From assembly GCA_003210015.1 (NCBI GenBank), contig QCNX01000002.1, positions 1 to 60,997 of the forward strand: a stretch of DNA of 60,997 bases, written 5' to 3'. Of the stretch, positions 38,790 through 49,115 are shown in pieces. Source of the stretch: Pelagibacteraceae bacterium AG-426-P20 (GTDB lineage: Bacteria; Pseudomonadota; Alphaproteobacteria; Pelagibacterales; Pelagibacteraceae). Positions within the stretch are counted from its first letter, which is position 1, and every line of letters begins with the position of its first letter. The notes beneath the pieces are model-generated. The model was given only the letters and a program-made list of their open reading frames with translations, was not told the origin of the DNA and ran no database searches. Position numbers and translations under genes: made by a program.

Positions 38790-40889
38790 ATGTCAAAAAA
38801 AAAGAAAAAAAGAAAAATAAAAAAAAGAAGTTCTAGTAAAAGAAAAGTAAAAAAAAGAAGTTCTAGTAAAAGAAAAGTTAGAAAAAGAAAAACAAAAGTA
38901 AAAAAAAGAAATTCTAAAAAAAGAAAGAAAAAAACTGATAATTCAAATGCACCTACTGAATTAATTATTAAAACTAAACCTGAGTGGATTAGAACAGGTT
39001 TGGCAAATAAAGCCCAATATCAAAAAAAATATAATGAGTCGATAAAAAATAATGATAATTTTTGGAAAAAAGAAGGCAAAAGAATTACTTGGATTAAGCC
39101 ATACAAAAAAATTAAAGATGTAAAATATAGTTCTACAGATGTAAAAATAAAATGGTTTCACGATGGAACTTTAAATGCTTCACAAAACTGTATTGATAGA
39201 CACTTAAAAGACAAAAAAGATAAGACTGCAATAATTTGGGCTGGAGATGATCCAAAAGATAATCAAAAAATTACATACAAACAACTTCACCAAAAAGTGT
39301 CCAGAGCTGCGAATGGTCTTAAAAAATTAGGAATTCAAAAAGGTGATAGAGTTACAATCTATCTAACTATGATCCCAGAACTTGCTATTTTAATGTTAGC
39401 ATGTGCTAGAATAGGTGCTGTACACTCAATAATTTTTGGAGGTTTTTCAGCTGACTCTATTTCTGGAAGAGTTAATGACTGTGAGTCAGAATATATTATT
39501 ACAGCTGACGAAGGTGTAAGGGGGGGAAAAACAATACCTTTAAAAGCAACAACTGATGAAGCATTATTAAGTTGTCCAAATGTAAAAAAATGTATTGTTG
39601 TAAAAAGAACAGGTAGCAAAATTGATTGGAATAATAATAGAGATGTTTGGTATCATGATTTAATTAAAGATGTTTCTTCCCACTGCGATCCTGAGGAGAT
39701 GAATGCTGAGGATCCGCTATTTATACTTTATACCTCTGGATCTACTGGAAAACCAAAAGGAGTACTTCATACCACAGGTGGCTATATGGTTTATGCTTCG
39801 ATGACTCATCAATATATTTTTAACTATAAGCCAAAAGATATTTATTGGTGCACTGCTGATATTGGTTGGGTGACAGGTCATAGTTACATTATTTATGGTC
39901 CTCTAGCTAATGGAGCAACAACAATTATGTTTGAAGGTATCCCAAATTATCCTGATAGTTCTAGATGGTGGCAAATAATTGATAAATTTAAAGTTAATAC
40001 CTTTTATACTGCACCTACCGCTATTAGAGCTCTTATGAGAGAAGGTGATGATCCAGTTAATAAAACATCAAGGAAATCACTTAAATTATTAGGTACTGTT
40101 GGTGAACCCATTAATCCTGAAGCCTGGATGTGGTATTATAAAACAGTTGGAAACTCTCAATGTCCAATAGTTGATACTTGGTGGCAAACTGAAACAGGAG
40201 GAATTATGATTGCTCCTCAAACTGGTGCCATTCCTTTAAAGCCAGGATCAGCTACAAAACCTTTTTATGGAATCAAACCTTCTCTTTTAAATAAAGAAGG
40301 TAATGAAATAAGAGGAGCAGGTGAAGGACGGCTTTGTATATCTCAATCTTGGCCTGGTCAGATGAGAACAGTTTATGGAGATCATCAAAGATTTATAGAT
40401 ACATATTTTTCACAGTTTGAAGGTAAATACTTTACGGGTGATGGATGTAAAAGAGATAAAGATGGATACTATTGGATAACTGGAAGAGTTGATGATGTGA
40501 TTATAGTGTCAGGACATAATCTTGGAACTGCAGAAATAGAAAGTGCGTTTGTTGCCCACCCTAAAGTGGCGGAAGCTGCGGTTGTTGGATATCCACATGA
40601 TATAAAAGGCAACGGCTTATATTGTTATGTAACTTTAAATGCTGGCGAATCAGAAACAGGTGAACTTGAAAGAGATTTAAAACTTTGGGTTAGAAAACAA
40701 ATAGGTCCACTTGCCACGCCTGATTTAATTCATTTTACTCCTGGATTACCAAAAACAAGATCTGGTAAAATTATGAGAAGAATTTTAAGAAAGATAGCAG
40801 CTAACGAACACAATCAATTAGGAGATACTACAACTTTAGCTGACCCTAGTGTTGTTGACAGTTTAGTAGATAATCGAAAAAATATTTAA
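38790..40889 (+). CDS. acsA: Acetate-CoA ligase with ~55-aa Lys/Arg-rich repetitive N-terminal extension
   Basis: [63 protein letters not shown]-terminus [34 protein letters not shown]... Confidence 0.95.
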   Translation: MSKKKKKRKIKKRSSSKRKVKKRSSSKRKVRKRKTKVKKRNSKKRKKKTDNSNAPTELIIKTKPEWIRTGLANKAQYQKKYNESIKNNDNFWKKEGKRITWIKPYKKIKDVKYSSTDVKIKWFHDGTLNASQNCIDRHLKDKKDKTAIIWAGDDPKDNQKITYKQLHQKVSRAANGLKKLGIQKGDRVTIYLTMIPELAILMLACARIGAVHSIIFGGFSADSISGRVNDCESEYIITADEGVRGGKTIPLKATTDEALLSCPNVKKCIVVKRTGSKIDWNNNRDVWYHDLIKDVSSHCDPEEMNAEDPLFILYTSGSTGKPKGVLHTTGGYMVYASMTHQYIFNYKPKDIYWCTADIGWVTGHSYIIYGPLANGATTIMFEGIPNYPDSSRWWQIIDKFKVNTFYTAPTAIRALMREGDDPVNKTSRKSLKLLGTVGEPINPEAWMWYYKTVGNSQCPIVDTWWQTETGGIMIAPQTGAIPLKPGSATKPFYGIKPSLLNKEGNEIRGAGEGRLCISQSWPGQMRTVYGDHQRFIDTYFSQFEGKYFTGDGCKRDKDGYYWITGRVDDVIIVSGHNLGTAEIESAFVAHPKVAEAAVVGYPHDIKGNGLYCYVTLNAGESETGELERDLKLWVRKQIGPLATPDLIHFTPGLPKTRSGKIMRRILRKIAANEHNQLGDTTTLADPSVVDSLVDNRKNI
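38821..38880 (+). repeat. 30-nt tandem direct repeat x2 inside the acsA N-terminal extension
   Basis: aaaaaagaagttctagtaaaagaaaagtaa / aaaaaagaagttctagtaaaagaaaagtta, encoding a [10 protein letters not shown] decapeptide twice. Confidence 0.95.
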
Positions 40890-41509
40890 AATTGGATTCT
40901 TTCTATAAATTCTTTTTTAATTACATCCCATTTTAAAATTACAGAATTTAAAACTATTTTTCTATCTAATATTTTCAAATCTTCAGCAATTGGAGCCCAT
41001 TTGTATAATGATAAAGCACTTTGATTAAATGGAATGTCACTATAATAATTTTCCCAATTAATTTTTTCAATCCTTTCGTTAAAAGATTTTTTAGCTTCAT
41101 CAATTATTTCTAGTGGCATGTTATTTGAAGTTTCATCATCAAGAATTTTTAAAAAAATTTCTTTAGATCTATTAATTTCTTTTAAATTAAAATGAGCTTT
41201 TAAATGAGAAAATGTGTAGAAAGTGAGATCTTGCAAAGCAACAGCATAAATGTTCCATTTGGCTAAATTTACAGATTTCATAAATTCATCATTTTCAAAA
41301 TGAAGAACATATCTTGTTCCCATTCTGGTCTTTAAATAACCATACAAAGTAACTTGAGAAACCCAGGCTGATTTCATTTGAATAAATTCTTCTAATTCAT
41401 CAAAACTTCTGATTTTATTCTTTGGTATAAATGCTTTAAACAAAGAAAAGAAATAAACCTTAAAATCATTTAAAGATAAGTCTTTCCAGCTAAATTTATA
41501 TTTTGACAT
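40886..41509 (-). CDS. Conserved hypothetical protein
   Basis: 207-aa ORF in an otherwise uncovered region; family not recognised. Confidence 0.65.
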   Translation of the reverse strand: MSKYKFSWKDLSLNDFKVYFFSLFKAFIPKNKIRSFDELEEFIQMKSAWVSQVTLYGYLKTRMGTRYVLHFENDEFMKSVNLAKWNIYAVALQDLTFYTFSHLKAHFNLKEINRSKEIFLKILDDETSNNMPLEIIDEAKKSFNERIEKINWENYYSDIPFNQSALSLYKWAPIAEDLKILDRKIVLNSVILKWDVIKKEFIERIQF

Positions 41510-41633
41510 AAAAAAAGGTTGTTTATGCTTTATAAACCAAAAAAATCAGTAATATGAGCATTTTTTACACCTTTTATTATCCTTCAGAATGAGTATGGTT
41601 TTGGCCAGTTATAACTAAAAGAGAGAGGTATAC

Positions 41634-41894
41634 ATGTCAAAACAAGAACAACACTGGGAAAAAACCAGAGGTTTGCTATTTGTTACTTTAGCAATCTGGT
41701 TTGTATTCTCAATTGGCATCTTCCTTTTTGGAGCTGAAATGAACGAAGTTGGAGGACCATTTGGTTATCCTTTAACTTATTGGTTCACTTGTCAGGGTTC
41801 TCTTGGAATTTTCGTGATCCTAATTTTCTGGTTTGCGGGAAGACAAGAAAAAATTGATGAAGAGTTCGGCTTTGCAGAAAGAGAGGACGACTAA
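41634..41894 (+). CDS. DUF4212-type small subunit of sodium/solute symporter
   Basis: Two TM, FGYPLTYWFTCQGSLGIFVILIFWFA; coupled to the symporter gene. Confidence 0.88.
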   Translation: MSKQEQHWEKTRGLLFVTLAIWFVFSIGIFLFGAEMNEVGGPFGYPLTYWFTCQGSLGIFVILIFWFAGRQEKIDEEFGFAEREDD

Positions 41895-43693
41895 TGAAAG
41901 GTAATTTTATAGATAATTTGCCTAAAGTTTATGGAATTTATACGGGAGGTTTTATAGGTTTCATAATCATTATGGCAATCGGTGAACAGATGGGTATGAC
42001 GGCAAAAGCAATAGGTATTTGTTTTGTTGCCTTCACAATATTCATCTATGCATTAATTGGTTGGCTATCACGTACAGCACAAGCAGATGCATATTACGTA
42101 GCTGGAAGACAAGTTCCAACTGTATTCAATGGAATGGCGACAGCGGCAGACTGGATGTCTGGTGCTTCATTCGTTGCAATGGCAGGTGGTATTTACTTTA
42201 AAGGCTATGGTTATATGGCATTACTTGTTGGTTGGACTGGTGGTTATGTGCTTGTTGCAACTTTATTAGCACCGTACTTAAGAAAATTTGGCTGTTACAC
42301 AGTTCCAGATTTCATCGGTACAAGATATGGTGGTAATTTAACTAGGTTACTTGCAGTAATAGTCTTAACTGTTGCTTCATTTACTTATGTGACTGCACAA
42401 ATTAACGCTACAGGTACGATCGCATCTGTTGCTCTAGATATCCCGTTCCAATACGCTGTATATGTTGGATTAGTAAGTATATTACTATGTTCAATGTTAG
42501 GTGGTATGAGAGGGGTAACTTGGACGCAAGTTGCACAATATATCGTTCTAATTATAGCTTACTTACTTCCAGTATTCTGGATCAGTAACGAAATTGGGGC
42601 AGGTTTTTTCCCTCACTTTATGTTAGCTGATGAAGTGGCTAGAATTGGTGAGTTAGAACAACAGTATGGTTTTGTAAAAAACTCTGCTGCTGATCTTGCA
42701 AATGTACCTAAAGGGTTAGCTGGTATTACTAAAGCTCACTCTGCAGTAAATGCAACTCCTTGGGCGTTTATTTCATTAGCACTAGCGATGATGATGGGAA
42801 CAGCTTCATTACCGCACGTTATGATGAGATACTTTACAACTCCTAGCGTAAAAGCAGCTAGAAAATCAGTAGGTTGGTCATTATTCTTTATCTTCCTATT
42901 GTATTCTTCTGCTCCAATGTTAGCTACACTTTCTAAACTATCATTGATAGATCCAACATTACCGACTGGTATTATTGGTAAATCAATTGCAGAAGTTCAA
43001 GCTATTGATTGGTATCAAAACTGGAACCAAGCTAATTTGATGTTTGTTAGCGACTTTAACGGAAATGGAACTCTTGAATTAAATGAGTTTTTCATGGGTG
43101 GTAAAGCCGTAGTATTAGCAACACCAGAAATAGCTGGATTACCTTACGTGATCTCAGGTTTAGTTGCTGCTGGAGGTATGGCTGCTGCCATGTCAACAGC
43201 TGATGGTTTGATTCTAGCAATTGCTAATGCGATCTCTCATGATGTGTATTTCAAAATGATTGATCCAAAAGCAGAGACTGCGAAAAGACTGACTGTTGCA
43301 AGGGTATTACTTGTAGTAATTGGTTTTGCTGGAGCAACTATTGCGGCAATGGAAATCCAAGGTATCTTAGGTTCAGTAATCTGGGCTTTTGACTTTGCGA
43401 TGTCTGGTTTATTCTTCCCACTTGTACTTGGTGTATGGTGGAAGAGAGCTAACAGAGAAGGTGCTATAGCTGGTATGGCTTTAGGTCTAATTTCTGGTTT
43501 TGCGTATCTAATTTGGGTACGGAACGGTGGAAGTGGATTCTTAGGTATTACACAGTTAACTTTTGGTATCTTCGGATCTGCAGTTAGTTTAGTAGCAATG
43601 GTAGTTGTAAGTTTAATGACTTCAGCTCCAAATGCTGCAACTCAAAAAATGGTTGATAACGTAAGAGTACCTTCGGGTAGATCTGTTATCTAA
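41894..43693 (+). CDS. Sodium:solute symporter (SSS; acetate/ActP-like, VC_2705-type) with EF-hand-like insert
   Basis: AYYVAGRQVPTVFNGMATAADWMSGASFVAMAG, ASLPHVMMRYFTTPSVKAARKSVGWSLFFI, MAAAMSTADGLILAIANAISHD. Confidence 0.93.
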   Translation: MKGNFIDNLPKVYGIYTGGFIGFIIIMAIGEQMGMTAKAIGICFVAFTIFIYALIGWLSRTAQADAYYVAGRQVPTVFNGMATAADWMSGASFVAMAGGIYFKGYGYMALLVGWTGGYVLVATLLAPYLRKFGCYTVPDFIGTRYGGNLTRLLAVIVLTVASFTYVTAQINATGTIASVALDIPFQYAVYVGLVSILLCSMLGGMRGVTWTQVAQYIVLIIAYLLPVFWISNEIGAGFFPHFMLADEVARIGELEQQYGFVKNSAADLANVPKGLAGITKAHSAVNATPWAFISLALAMMMGTASLPHVMMRYFTTPSVKAARKSVGWSLFFIFLLYSSAPMLATLSKLSLIDPTLPTGIIGKSIAEVQAIDWYQNWNQANLMFVSDFNGNGTLELNEFFMGGKAVVLATPEIAGLPYVISGLVAAGGMAAAMSTADGLILAIANAISHDVYFKMIDPKAETAKRLTVARVLLVVIGFAGATIAAMEIQGILGSVIWAFDFAMSGLFFPLVLGVWWKRANREGAIAGMALGLISGFAYLIWVRNGGSGFLGITQLTFGIFGSAVSLVAMVVVSLMTSAPNAATQKMVDNVRVPSGRSVI

Positions 43694-43713
43694 AACTATT
43701 ATTAAAATCTTTT

Positions 43714-43736
43714 AAGGGGCGATTAGTTCGCCCCTT
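43714..43736 (+). terminator. Rho-independent terminator after the symporter gene
   Basis: aaggggcga-ttagt-tcgcccctt, followed by ttaatttt. Confidence 0.85.
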
Positions 43737-43770
43737 TTAATTTTCCCTTCAATAAGTTATAAAATATTTA

Positions 43771-44127
43771 ATGTCAGCTAATTTTCACCCTCTTGTTTAT
43801 ATAATTGACTATATACTTGGTGTTATTATGTGGACTTTAATTGGAAGAGTGGCAATGAATTTTTTTCAAAAAGAAGATTCACAATTTTTCTTTATGAAAG
43901 TTTTTGTTAAATTTACCAACCCTTTACTTAAGGTTTTTAAACCAATTACACCATCTTTTATAATTCAACCATTGGTACCTCTATATGTTGCATGGTTTTT
44001 TTTCATGATAAGGTTTTATTTAATGCCTTATATATTGGGCTACTCTGTTATGGGTATGCTTTCTTTTCCTCTTGAAAGTGAAATTTCGAGACAAATTTAT
44101 CAATTTTTTAATTCAATAAAATTTTAA
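43771..44127 (+). CDS. YggT-like small membrane protein
   Basis: LIGRVAMNFF, VKFTNPLLKVFKPITPSFIIQPLVPLYVAWFFFMIRFYLMPYI; annotation by resemblance. Confidence 0.6.
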   Translation: MSANFHPLVYIIDYILGVIMWTLIGRVAMNFFQKEDSQFFFMKVFVKFTNPLLKVFKPITPSFIIQPLVPLYVAWFFFMIRFYLMPYILGYSVMGMLSFPLESEISRQIYQFFNSIKF

Positions 44128-44155
44128 AAATTGATACTAGTAAATTTGATATCTA

Positions 44156-44815
44156 ATGAAAAAAATACAAATTTCACCATCAATTTTATCTGCTGATTTT
44201 AGTCAGTTAGGTATGGAAATCAAACGGCTTGAGAATGGGGGCGCTGATTTGATTCATATTGATGTGATGGATGGTCATTTTGTTCCTAATTTAACAATTG
44301 GACCACCTGTAATAAAAGAACTTAAAAAAAATTGCTCAATTAAATTTGATGTGCATTTAATGATTTCACCAGTACATAAATACATAGAAGCTTATGCTGA
44401 TGCTGGAGCTGATATTATAACTATTCACCCTGAGGCAACTGAAGATTTATTGGCTTCGATTAATAAAATAAAAGATTTGAAAAAAATAGTAGGTGTATCA
44501 TTAAATCCAGAAACAAAAGTAAGTGTGATCAAAGATTACTTGGATGAAATTGATTTAGTATTAATTATGAGTGTGAATCCTGGTTTTGGTGGTCAAAAGT
44601 TTATGCCTGAAGTTTTGGACAAAATTAAAGAACTTAAAAATATTCAAAAGGATAAAAATATAGATTTTGATATAGAAATAGATGGTGGGATTAATTTTGA
44701 AAATTCAAAAATTGCGATAAAAGCAGGTGCCAATATTTTAGTCTCAGGAACTACTATATTTAAAAGCAATAATGGAGACATCAAAAAAAATATAGATTTA
44801 CTTAAATCTCTATAA
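44156..44815 (+). CDS. rpe: Ribulose-phosphate 3-epimerase
   Basis: ISPSILSADFSQLG, HIDVMDGHFVPNLTIGP, MSVNPGFGGQKFMPEVLDKI, DGGINFENS. Confidence 0.97.
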   Translation: MKKIQISPSILSADFSQLGMEIKRLENGGADLIHIDVMDGHFVPNLTIGPPVIKELKKNCSIKFDVHLMISPVHKYIEAYADAGADIITIHPEATEDLLASINKIKDLKKIVGVSLNPETKVSVIKDYLDEIDLVLIMSVNPGFGGQKFMPEVLDKIKELKNIQKDKNIDFDIEIDGGINFENSKIAIKAGANILVSGTTIFKSNNGDIKKNIDLLKSL

Positions 44816-44819
44816 ATAA

Positions 44820-46448
44820 ATGATTTTAAGAAATCCTCTAAATTTCATAAGTCAACTTTTATCAAACACCACAAAACAGCTTAGAAATATTTATTTAAAT
44901 TCAGATTATTACAATAAAAAAATATCAAAGATTAATAATAACAATCTATTTTATAAACCAAGTCCTCATTTGCTTTCATCGCTAATAAAATATCAAAAAA
45001 AAAAGATTAACATAGATGATATTGAAATTAAAAATTTGTGGGATAAAAAAAATATAAATGTTCAAGATTTTAGAAAATTAAATAACTTTTATTGGTTTTT
45101 TAGCTTAGATTTAAAATCATCCAAAAAAAAAACACAAATTATTATATCAGAATGGATTATAAAAAACTTTAGATATAATTCTAGAAGTTGGGAATTTGAT
45201 TTAACTTCTAAAAGAATTATAGCATGGCTTTCAAATCATAATCTTACAGTTGAAGGAGGTGGCAAAGATTACCTAGAAAATTTCAATGAAATAATACAAA
45301 AACAAACTAATCACCTAATGAATGAAATTAAGAATTCAAAAATAGTTGATGATAAAATTATAGGATGTGCAGCTATTATTTTAGTTGGATTATGTTTTAA
45401 AGATGAAAAAAATTATCTTGCATTTGGTTTGAGCCTATTAAAAAAGATATCTATTCTTTCTTTTGATAGTTATGGCTTTCCAAAATCAAGAAATATAAAA
45501 CAGTTAATTTTTTATCTTAAATACTTCATTTTAATTAGAGAGTGGTTTAAAGAAGCTCAAATTGATATTCCTGATCATATTAATGAGACCATCTATTACT
45601 TAGGGCAAGGGTATGCTTTTATATGGCAAAATATTAAATCTGACGTGTTAATGAATGGAAATAATATTTCAAACAATTCTGAATTCGATCAATATCTTAA
45701 AAGATTAGGTTATAAGTTCAAAAATGATAATAAAGAATTTGGTGGTTATGTAATTTTATACAATAAAAAAATATCTATTGTAATGGATGCAGGTCCACCC
45801 CCTTCCTCTAAATTTTCTTCAAAATATCAATCTGGTGCTTTATCATTTGAAATAAATTCAAATGGAAAAAAGTTAATTAGTAATTGTGGTAATTATGAAA
45901 GTAAAAGAAGTAAATTAATAGAACTTTCAAAATCAACTGCAACACATAGCACTTTAGTGATCGATGATAGCTCCTCGTGTCGCTACAAGAAATGTAATGA
46001 AAATTATCTAGTAAATAATGGTTTAAAAATCTTAAAGAAAAATATTGTTTTTGAGAAAAACTATTGGAAAATAAATGTTACTCATGATGGATATTATAAA
46101 AAATATGGTACAACTCATGAACGAAATATTGAGTTTTATCCAGAGCAATTTAAATTTGTTGGCACTGATAAAATTTTAAATAAAAAAAAAAATTTAAATT
46201 TAAAGTTCGATATACGATTTCATCTTGAACCAGATGTGAAATTAATGAAAACACAGGATAACAAAGCCATACTAATTGAACTTAATGATGAAGGATGGAA
46301 ATTTACTTGTAATAACTTTGATATAAATATTGATAATGGATTATATTTCGGTAATAAAAATTCTTACACTCAAAACCAGAATATTTTTATTGCTGGGATA
46401 ACAAACAGTCAAAATGAAAATATTATTTGGCAGCTAAGTAAAATTTAA
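44820..46448 (+). CDS. Heparinase II/III-family protein
   Basis: YNSRSWEFDLTSKRIIAWLSNHN; MDAGPPPSSKFSSKYQSGALSFEI; THSTLVIDDSSS. Confidence 0.82.
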   Translation: MILRNPLNFISQLLSNTTKQLRNIYLNSDYYNKKISKINNNNLFYKPSPHLLSSLIKYQKKKINIDDIEIKNLWDKKNINVQDFRKLNNFYWFFSLDLKSSKKKTQIIISEWIIKNFRYNSRSWEFDLTSKRIIAWLSNHNLTVEGGGKDYLENFNEIIQKQTNHLMNEIKNSKIVDDKIIGCAAIILVGLCFKDEKNYLAFGLSLLKKISILSFDSYGFPKSRNIKQLIFYLKYFILIREWFKEAQIDIPDHINETIYYLGQGYAFIWQNIKSDVLMNGNNISNNSEFDQYLKRLGYKFKNDNKEFGGYVILYNKKISIVMDAGPPPSSKFSSKYQSGALSFEINSNGKKLISNCGNYESKRSKLIELSKSTATHSTLVIDDSSSCRYKKCNENYLVNNGLKILKKNIVFEKNYWKINVTHDGYYKKYGTTHERNIEFYPEQFKFVGTDKILNKKKNLNLKFDIRFHLEPDVKLMKTQDNKAILIELNDEGWKFTCNNFDINIDNGLYFGNKNSYTQNQNIFIAGITNSQNENIIWQLSKI

Positions 46449-47983
46449 TGAAAAAAATAAAGAGAGCCTTAATTTCTGTATCTAATAAAAAAAATTTAAA
46501 ACCTTTATTAAACATCCTAAAAAAAAATAAGATTGAAATAATTAGTTCTGGAGGAACATATAAAGAAATTAAAAAATTAAAATTCAAATGCACTGAAATA
46601 TCAAAATATACGGGTTCACAAGAAATTTTAGGTGGAAGAGTTAAAACGCTACACCCTAAAATTCATGCTGGAATTCTTTATAAAAGAAATAATAAATCAC
46701 ACCATCAAGATTTAGTAAAAAATAAATTTAAAAATATTGATCTTGTTATTGTAAATTTTTATCCTTTTGAAGAAACTTTAAAAAATACTTCTAATCATGA
46801 AAAGATAATTGAAAACATCGATGTTGGAGGCCCAACCATGGTTAGAGCTGCAGCAAAAAATTATAATGATGTAACTGTCATAACTACTAGCTCACAATAT
46901 GATGAACTAATTAATGAAATGGTAAAGTTTAAAGGATCGACTTCTCAAAGTTTTAGAAAAAGAATGTCTCAATTAGCATTTGCAGAAACTGCTTACTATG
47001 ATGCCCTGATCTCAGATTATTTTAACAAAGTTAATAATGATTATTTTCCTAAAAAAAAAGTCATTTACGGGAATTTAATTGAAAAACTCAGATATGGTGA
47101 AAATCCACATCAAGAAAGTGCATTATATTCAAAAAATAATTTTTTAAAAATTAAGCAACTTCATGGAAAGCAATTAAGCTATAATAACTATAATGATATT
47201 TTTGCTGCACTAACAATTTCAAAATCTCTACCAAAAAATATTGGTACTGTAATATTAAAACATGCAAATCCATGTGGAGTGTCAATTTTAAAAAATGGAG
47301 TAAAATCTTTCCAGTCAGCTTTGGCCTGCGACCCCATAAGTGCTTTTGGTGGAGTAGTGTCTTGTAATTTTAAGATAGATAAAAAGGTAGCTTTAGAACT
47401 TAGTAAATTATTTCTTGAAGTGATTATTGGTAATAACTTTAATAATGATGCTCTTAAAATTTTAAAAAAGAAAAAAAAACTAAGATTAATTGATGCATCA
47501 AATTTTACTATCTCAGAAAACATAAAATTTAATTCAGCGAATGAGAGTATTTTGGTTCAATCAGAAGATAAAAAGATTTTTACAAAAAATGATTTTAAAA
47601 TTGTATCCAAAAAAAAACCTTCAAAGTCGCAATTTGATAATTTAATATTTGCTTTTAATATATGTAGATACGTAAAATCAAATGCAATTGTTTTAGCATC
47701 TAATCAAACAACAACTGGTATTGGATCGGGTCAGCCTAGTAGGCTAGATAGCTGTAAAATAGCAATTCATAAAATGAAAAAATTTACATCCCTATCATCT
47801 GATATTGTAGCAGCTTCTGATGCCTTTTTTCCATTTGTTGATGGGATTGAAAAATTAGTGCAATCTGGGGTTAAAGCTGTCATACAACCTGCCGGATCTA
47901 TAAGAGATAAAGAGATTATTAAATTTGCAAATGAGACTAACACTGTCTTAGTCTTCTCTAAGACTAGACATTTCAGACACTAA
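46448..47983 (+). CDS. purH: Bifunctional AICAR formyltransferase/IMP cyclohydrolase
   Basis: RALISVSNKKNL, EILGGRVKTLHPKIHAGIL, KHANPCGVS, GIGSGQPSRLDS, DAFFPFVDG. Confidence 0.97.
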   Translation: MKKIKRALISVSNKKNLKPLLNILKKNKIEIISSGGTYKEIKKLKFKCTEISKYTGSQEILGGRVKTLHPKIHAGILYKRNNKSHHQDLVKNKFKNIDLVIVNFYPFEETLKNTSNHEKIIENIDVGGPTMVRAAAKNYNDVTVITTSSQYDELINEMVKFKGSTSQSFRKRMSQLAFAETAYYDALISDYFNKVNNDYFPKKKVIYGNLIEKLRYGENPHQESALYSKNNFLKIKQLHGKQLSYNNYNDIFAALTISKSLPKNIGTVILKHANPCGVSILKNGVKSFQSALACDPISAFGGVVSCNFKIDKKVALELSKLFLEVIIGNNFNNDALKILKKKKKLRLIDASNFTISENIKFNSANESILVQSEDKKIFTKNDFKIVSKKKPSKSQFDNLIFAFNICRYVKSNAIVLASNQTTTGIGSGQPSRLDSCKIAIHKMKKFTSLSSDIVAASDAFFPFVDGIEKLVQSGVKAVIQPAGSIRDKEIIKFANETNTVLVFSKTRHFRH

Positions 47984-48317
47984 TTATTTTATCAATCTTA
48001 GCTGCCAAAATAAAATCATTTTCAGATAAACCTTCAATTGCATGTGTAGTTATAATAATTTTTGCATATCCCCATCCAAAAGTGATGTCTGGGTGGTGAC
48101 CCTCCTCTTCTGAAATTTTTCCAATAATATTAATAAAATCTTGACTATCTTTAAAATTTTTAAATTTAAAATTTTTTTCTAAAAAAAAATTATTTTTTTC
48201 ATTTTTGGCTATATCCCAACCATCAATTTTTTTTTGATATTTATGAATTTCTGAAATATCAAAAGGAATTGTCTTTCCTTCACAAGGTACACATTTTTTT
48301 TTAGAAATATCACTCAT
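47973..48317 (-). CDS. Pterin-4a-carbinolamine dehydratase
   Basis: IDGWDIAKNEKNNFFLEKNFKFKNFKDSQDFIN, EEEGHHPDITFGWGYAKIIITTHAIEGLSENDFILAAKID. Confidence 0.9.
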   Translation of the reverse strand: MSDISKKKCVPCEGKTIPFDISEIHKYQKKIDGWDIAKNEKNNFFLEKNFKFKNFKDSQDFINIIGKISEEEGHHPDITFGWGYAKIIITTHAIEGLSENDFILAAKIDKIISV

Positions 48318-48324
48318 AATTTAA

Positions 48325-48400
48325 TGGAGCGGGCAAAGGGGGGTCGAACCCTCGACCTTCTCGTTGGCAACGAGACGCTCTACCACTGAGCTATGCCCGC
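48325..48400 (-). tRNA. tRNA-Gly (anticodon GCC), CCA encoded
   Basis: GCGGGCATAGCTCAGTGGTAGAGCGTCTCGTTGCCAACGAGAAGGTCGAGGGTTCGACCCCCCTTTGCCCGCTCCA folds as a cloverleaf; GCC in the anticodon loop. Confidence 0.97.
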
Positions 48401-48464
48401 AATTAAACATTATAATTAGCTATTTTTTTTGATTTAAGCAATATTAAATATGATATAATTAAAT

Positions 48465-49112
48465 ATGAAAAAAGAAGAACTACCAAATACAATTTCAGTT
48501 TTTCCTTTAAGTAATTTTATTATTTTTCCAAAAACTACTGTTCCTCTTAATATTTTTGAACCAAGATATATTGAAATGATTAATGATAGTATGAAAACTA
48601 ATAAATTTATTGGAATGATACAGCCTAAGAATATAAAAAAAAATGAAACAAATATTTCTATTCTTCATCAAGTTGGTTGTTTGGGCAAAATAACAAGTTT
48701 TAAAGAAACTGATGATGGCAGATATTTTATTGATTTAAAAGGCATTATTCGTTTCAAAATTTTAGAGGAAACAAAATCTGATAAATCTTACAGGGAATGC
48801 AAAGTTTCATATGAGGATTATTTAAATGATTTGAATCAAAAAAAAGAGGATTTAAAGTTTTCTGATTTGGAATTGATTTTCAAAGATCTTAAAACTCTAT
48901 TTGAAAAAAGAGGATTTATAATTAACTGGAAAGCTCTAGAGAAACAAAGTTTAGATGAAACAATAAATGCTTTAGCAATGGCATCTCCTTTTAGCTTAGA
49001 AGAAAAACAAGTTTTATTAGAAGCTAAAAATTTAGATATAAGAAAAAACAAAATTGCTGAAATTTTATCTACATATACTTTTGATGAATATCACAATACA
49101 ACTTTGCAATAA
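48465..49112 (+). CDS. Stand-alone Lon N-terminal (substrate-binding) domain protein
   Basis: ISVFPLSNFIIFPKTTVPLNIFEPRYIEMINDSM; no AAA or protease domain. Confidence 0.87.
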   Translation: MKKEELPNTISVFPLSNFIIFPKTTVPLNIFEPRYIEMINDSMKTNKFIGMIQPKNIKKNETNISILHQVGCLGKITSFKETDDGRYFIDLKGIIRFKILEETKSDKSYRECKVSYEDYLNDLNQKKEDLKFSDLELIFKDLKTLFEKRGFIINWKALEKQSLDETINALAMASPFSLEEKQVLLEAKNLDIRKNKIAEILSTYTFDEYHNTTLQ

Positions 49113-49115
49113 AAT

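Noticed and set aside
38821-38880. Tandem repeat considered as a CRISPR or mobile-element repeat
   Set aside because: Only two adjacent copies with no spacers, in frame within acsA and encoding [10 protein letters not shown]; it is coding
41510-41633. Partial palindrome ggttgtttatgctttataaacc upstream of the symporter operon
   Set aside because: Imperfect and A/T-rich; could occur by chance, no covariation evidence available
47188-47523. 111-aa minus ORF opposite purH
   Set aside because: Fully antisense to conserved PurH motifs (KHANPCGVS); no independent support
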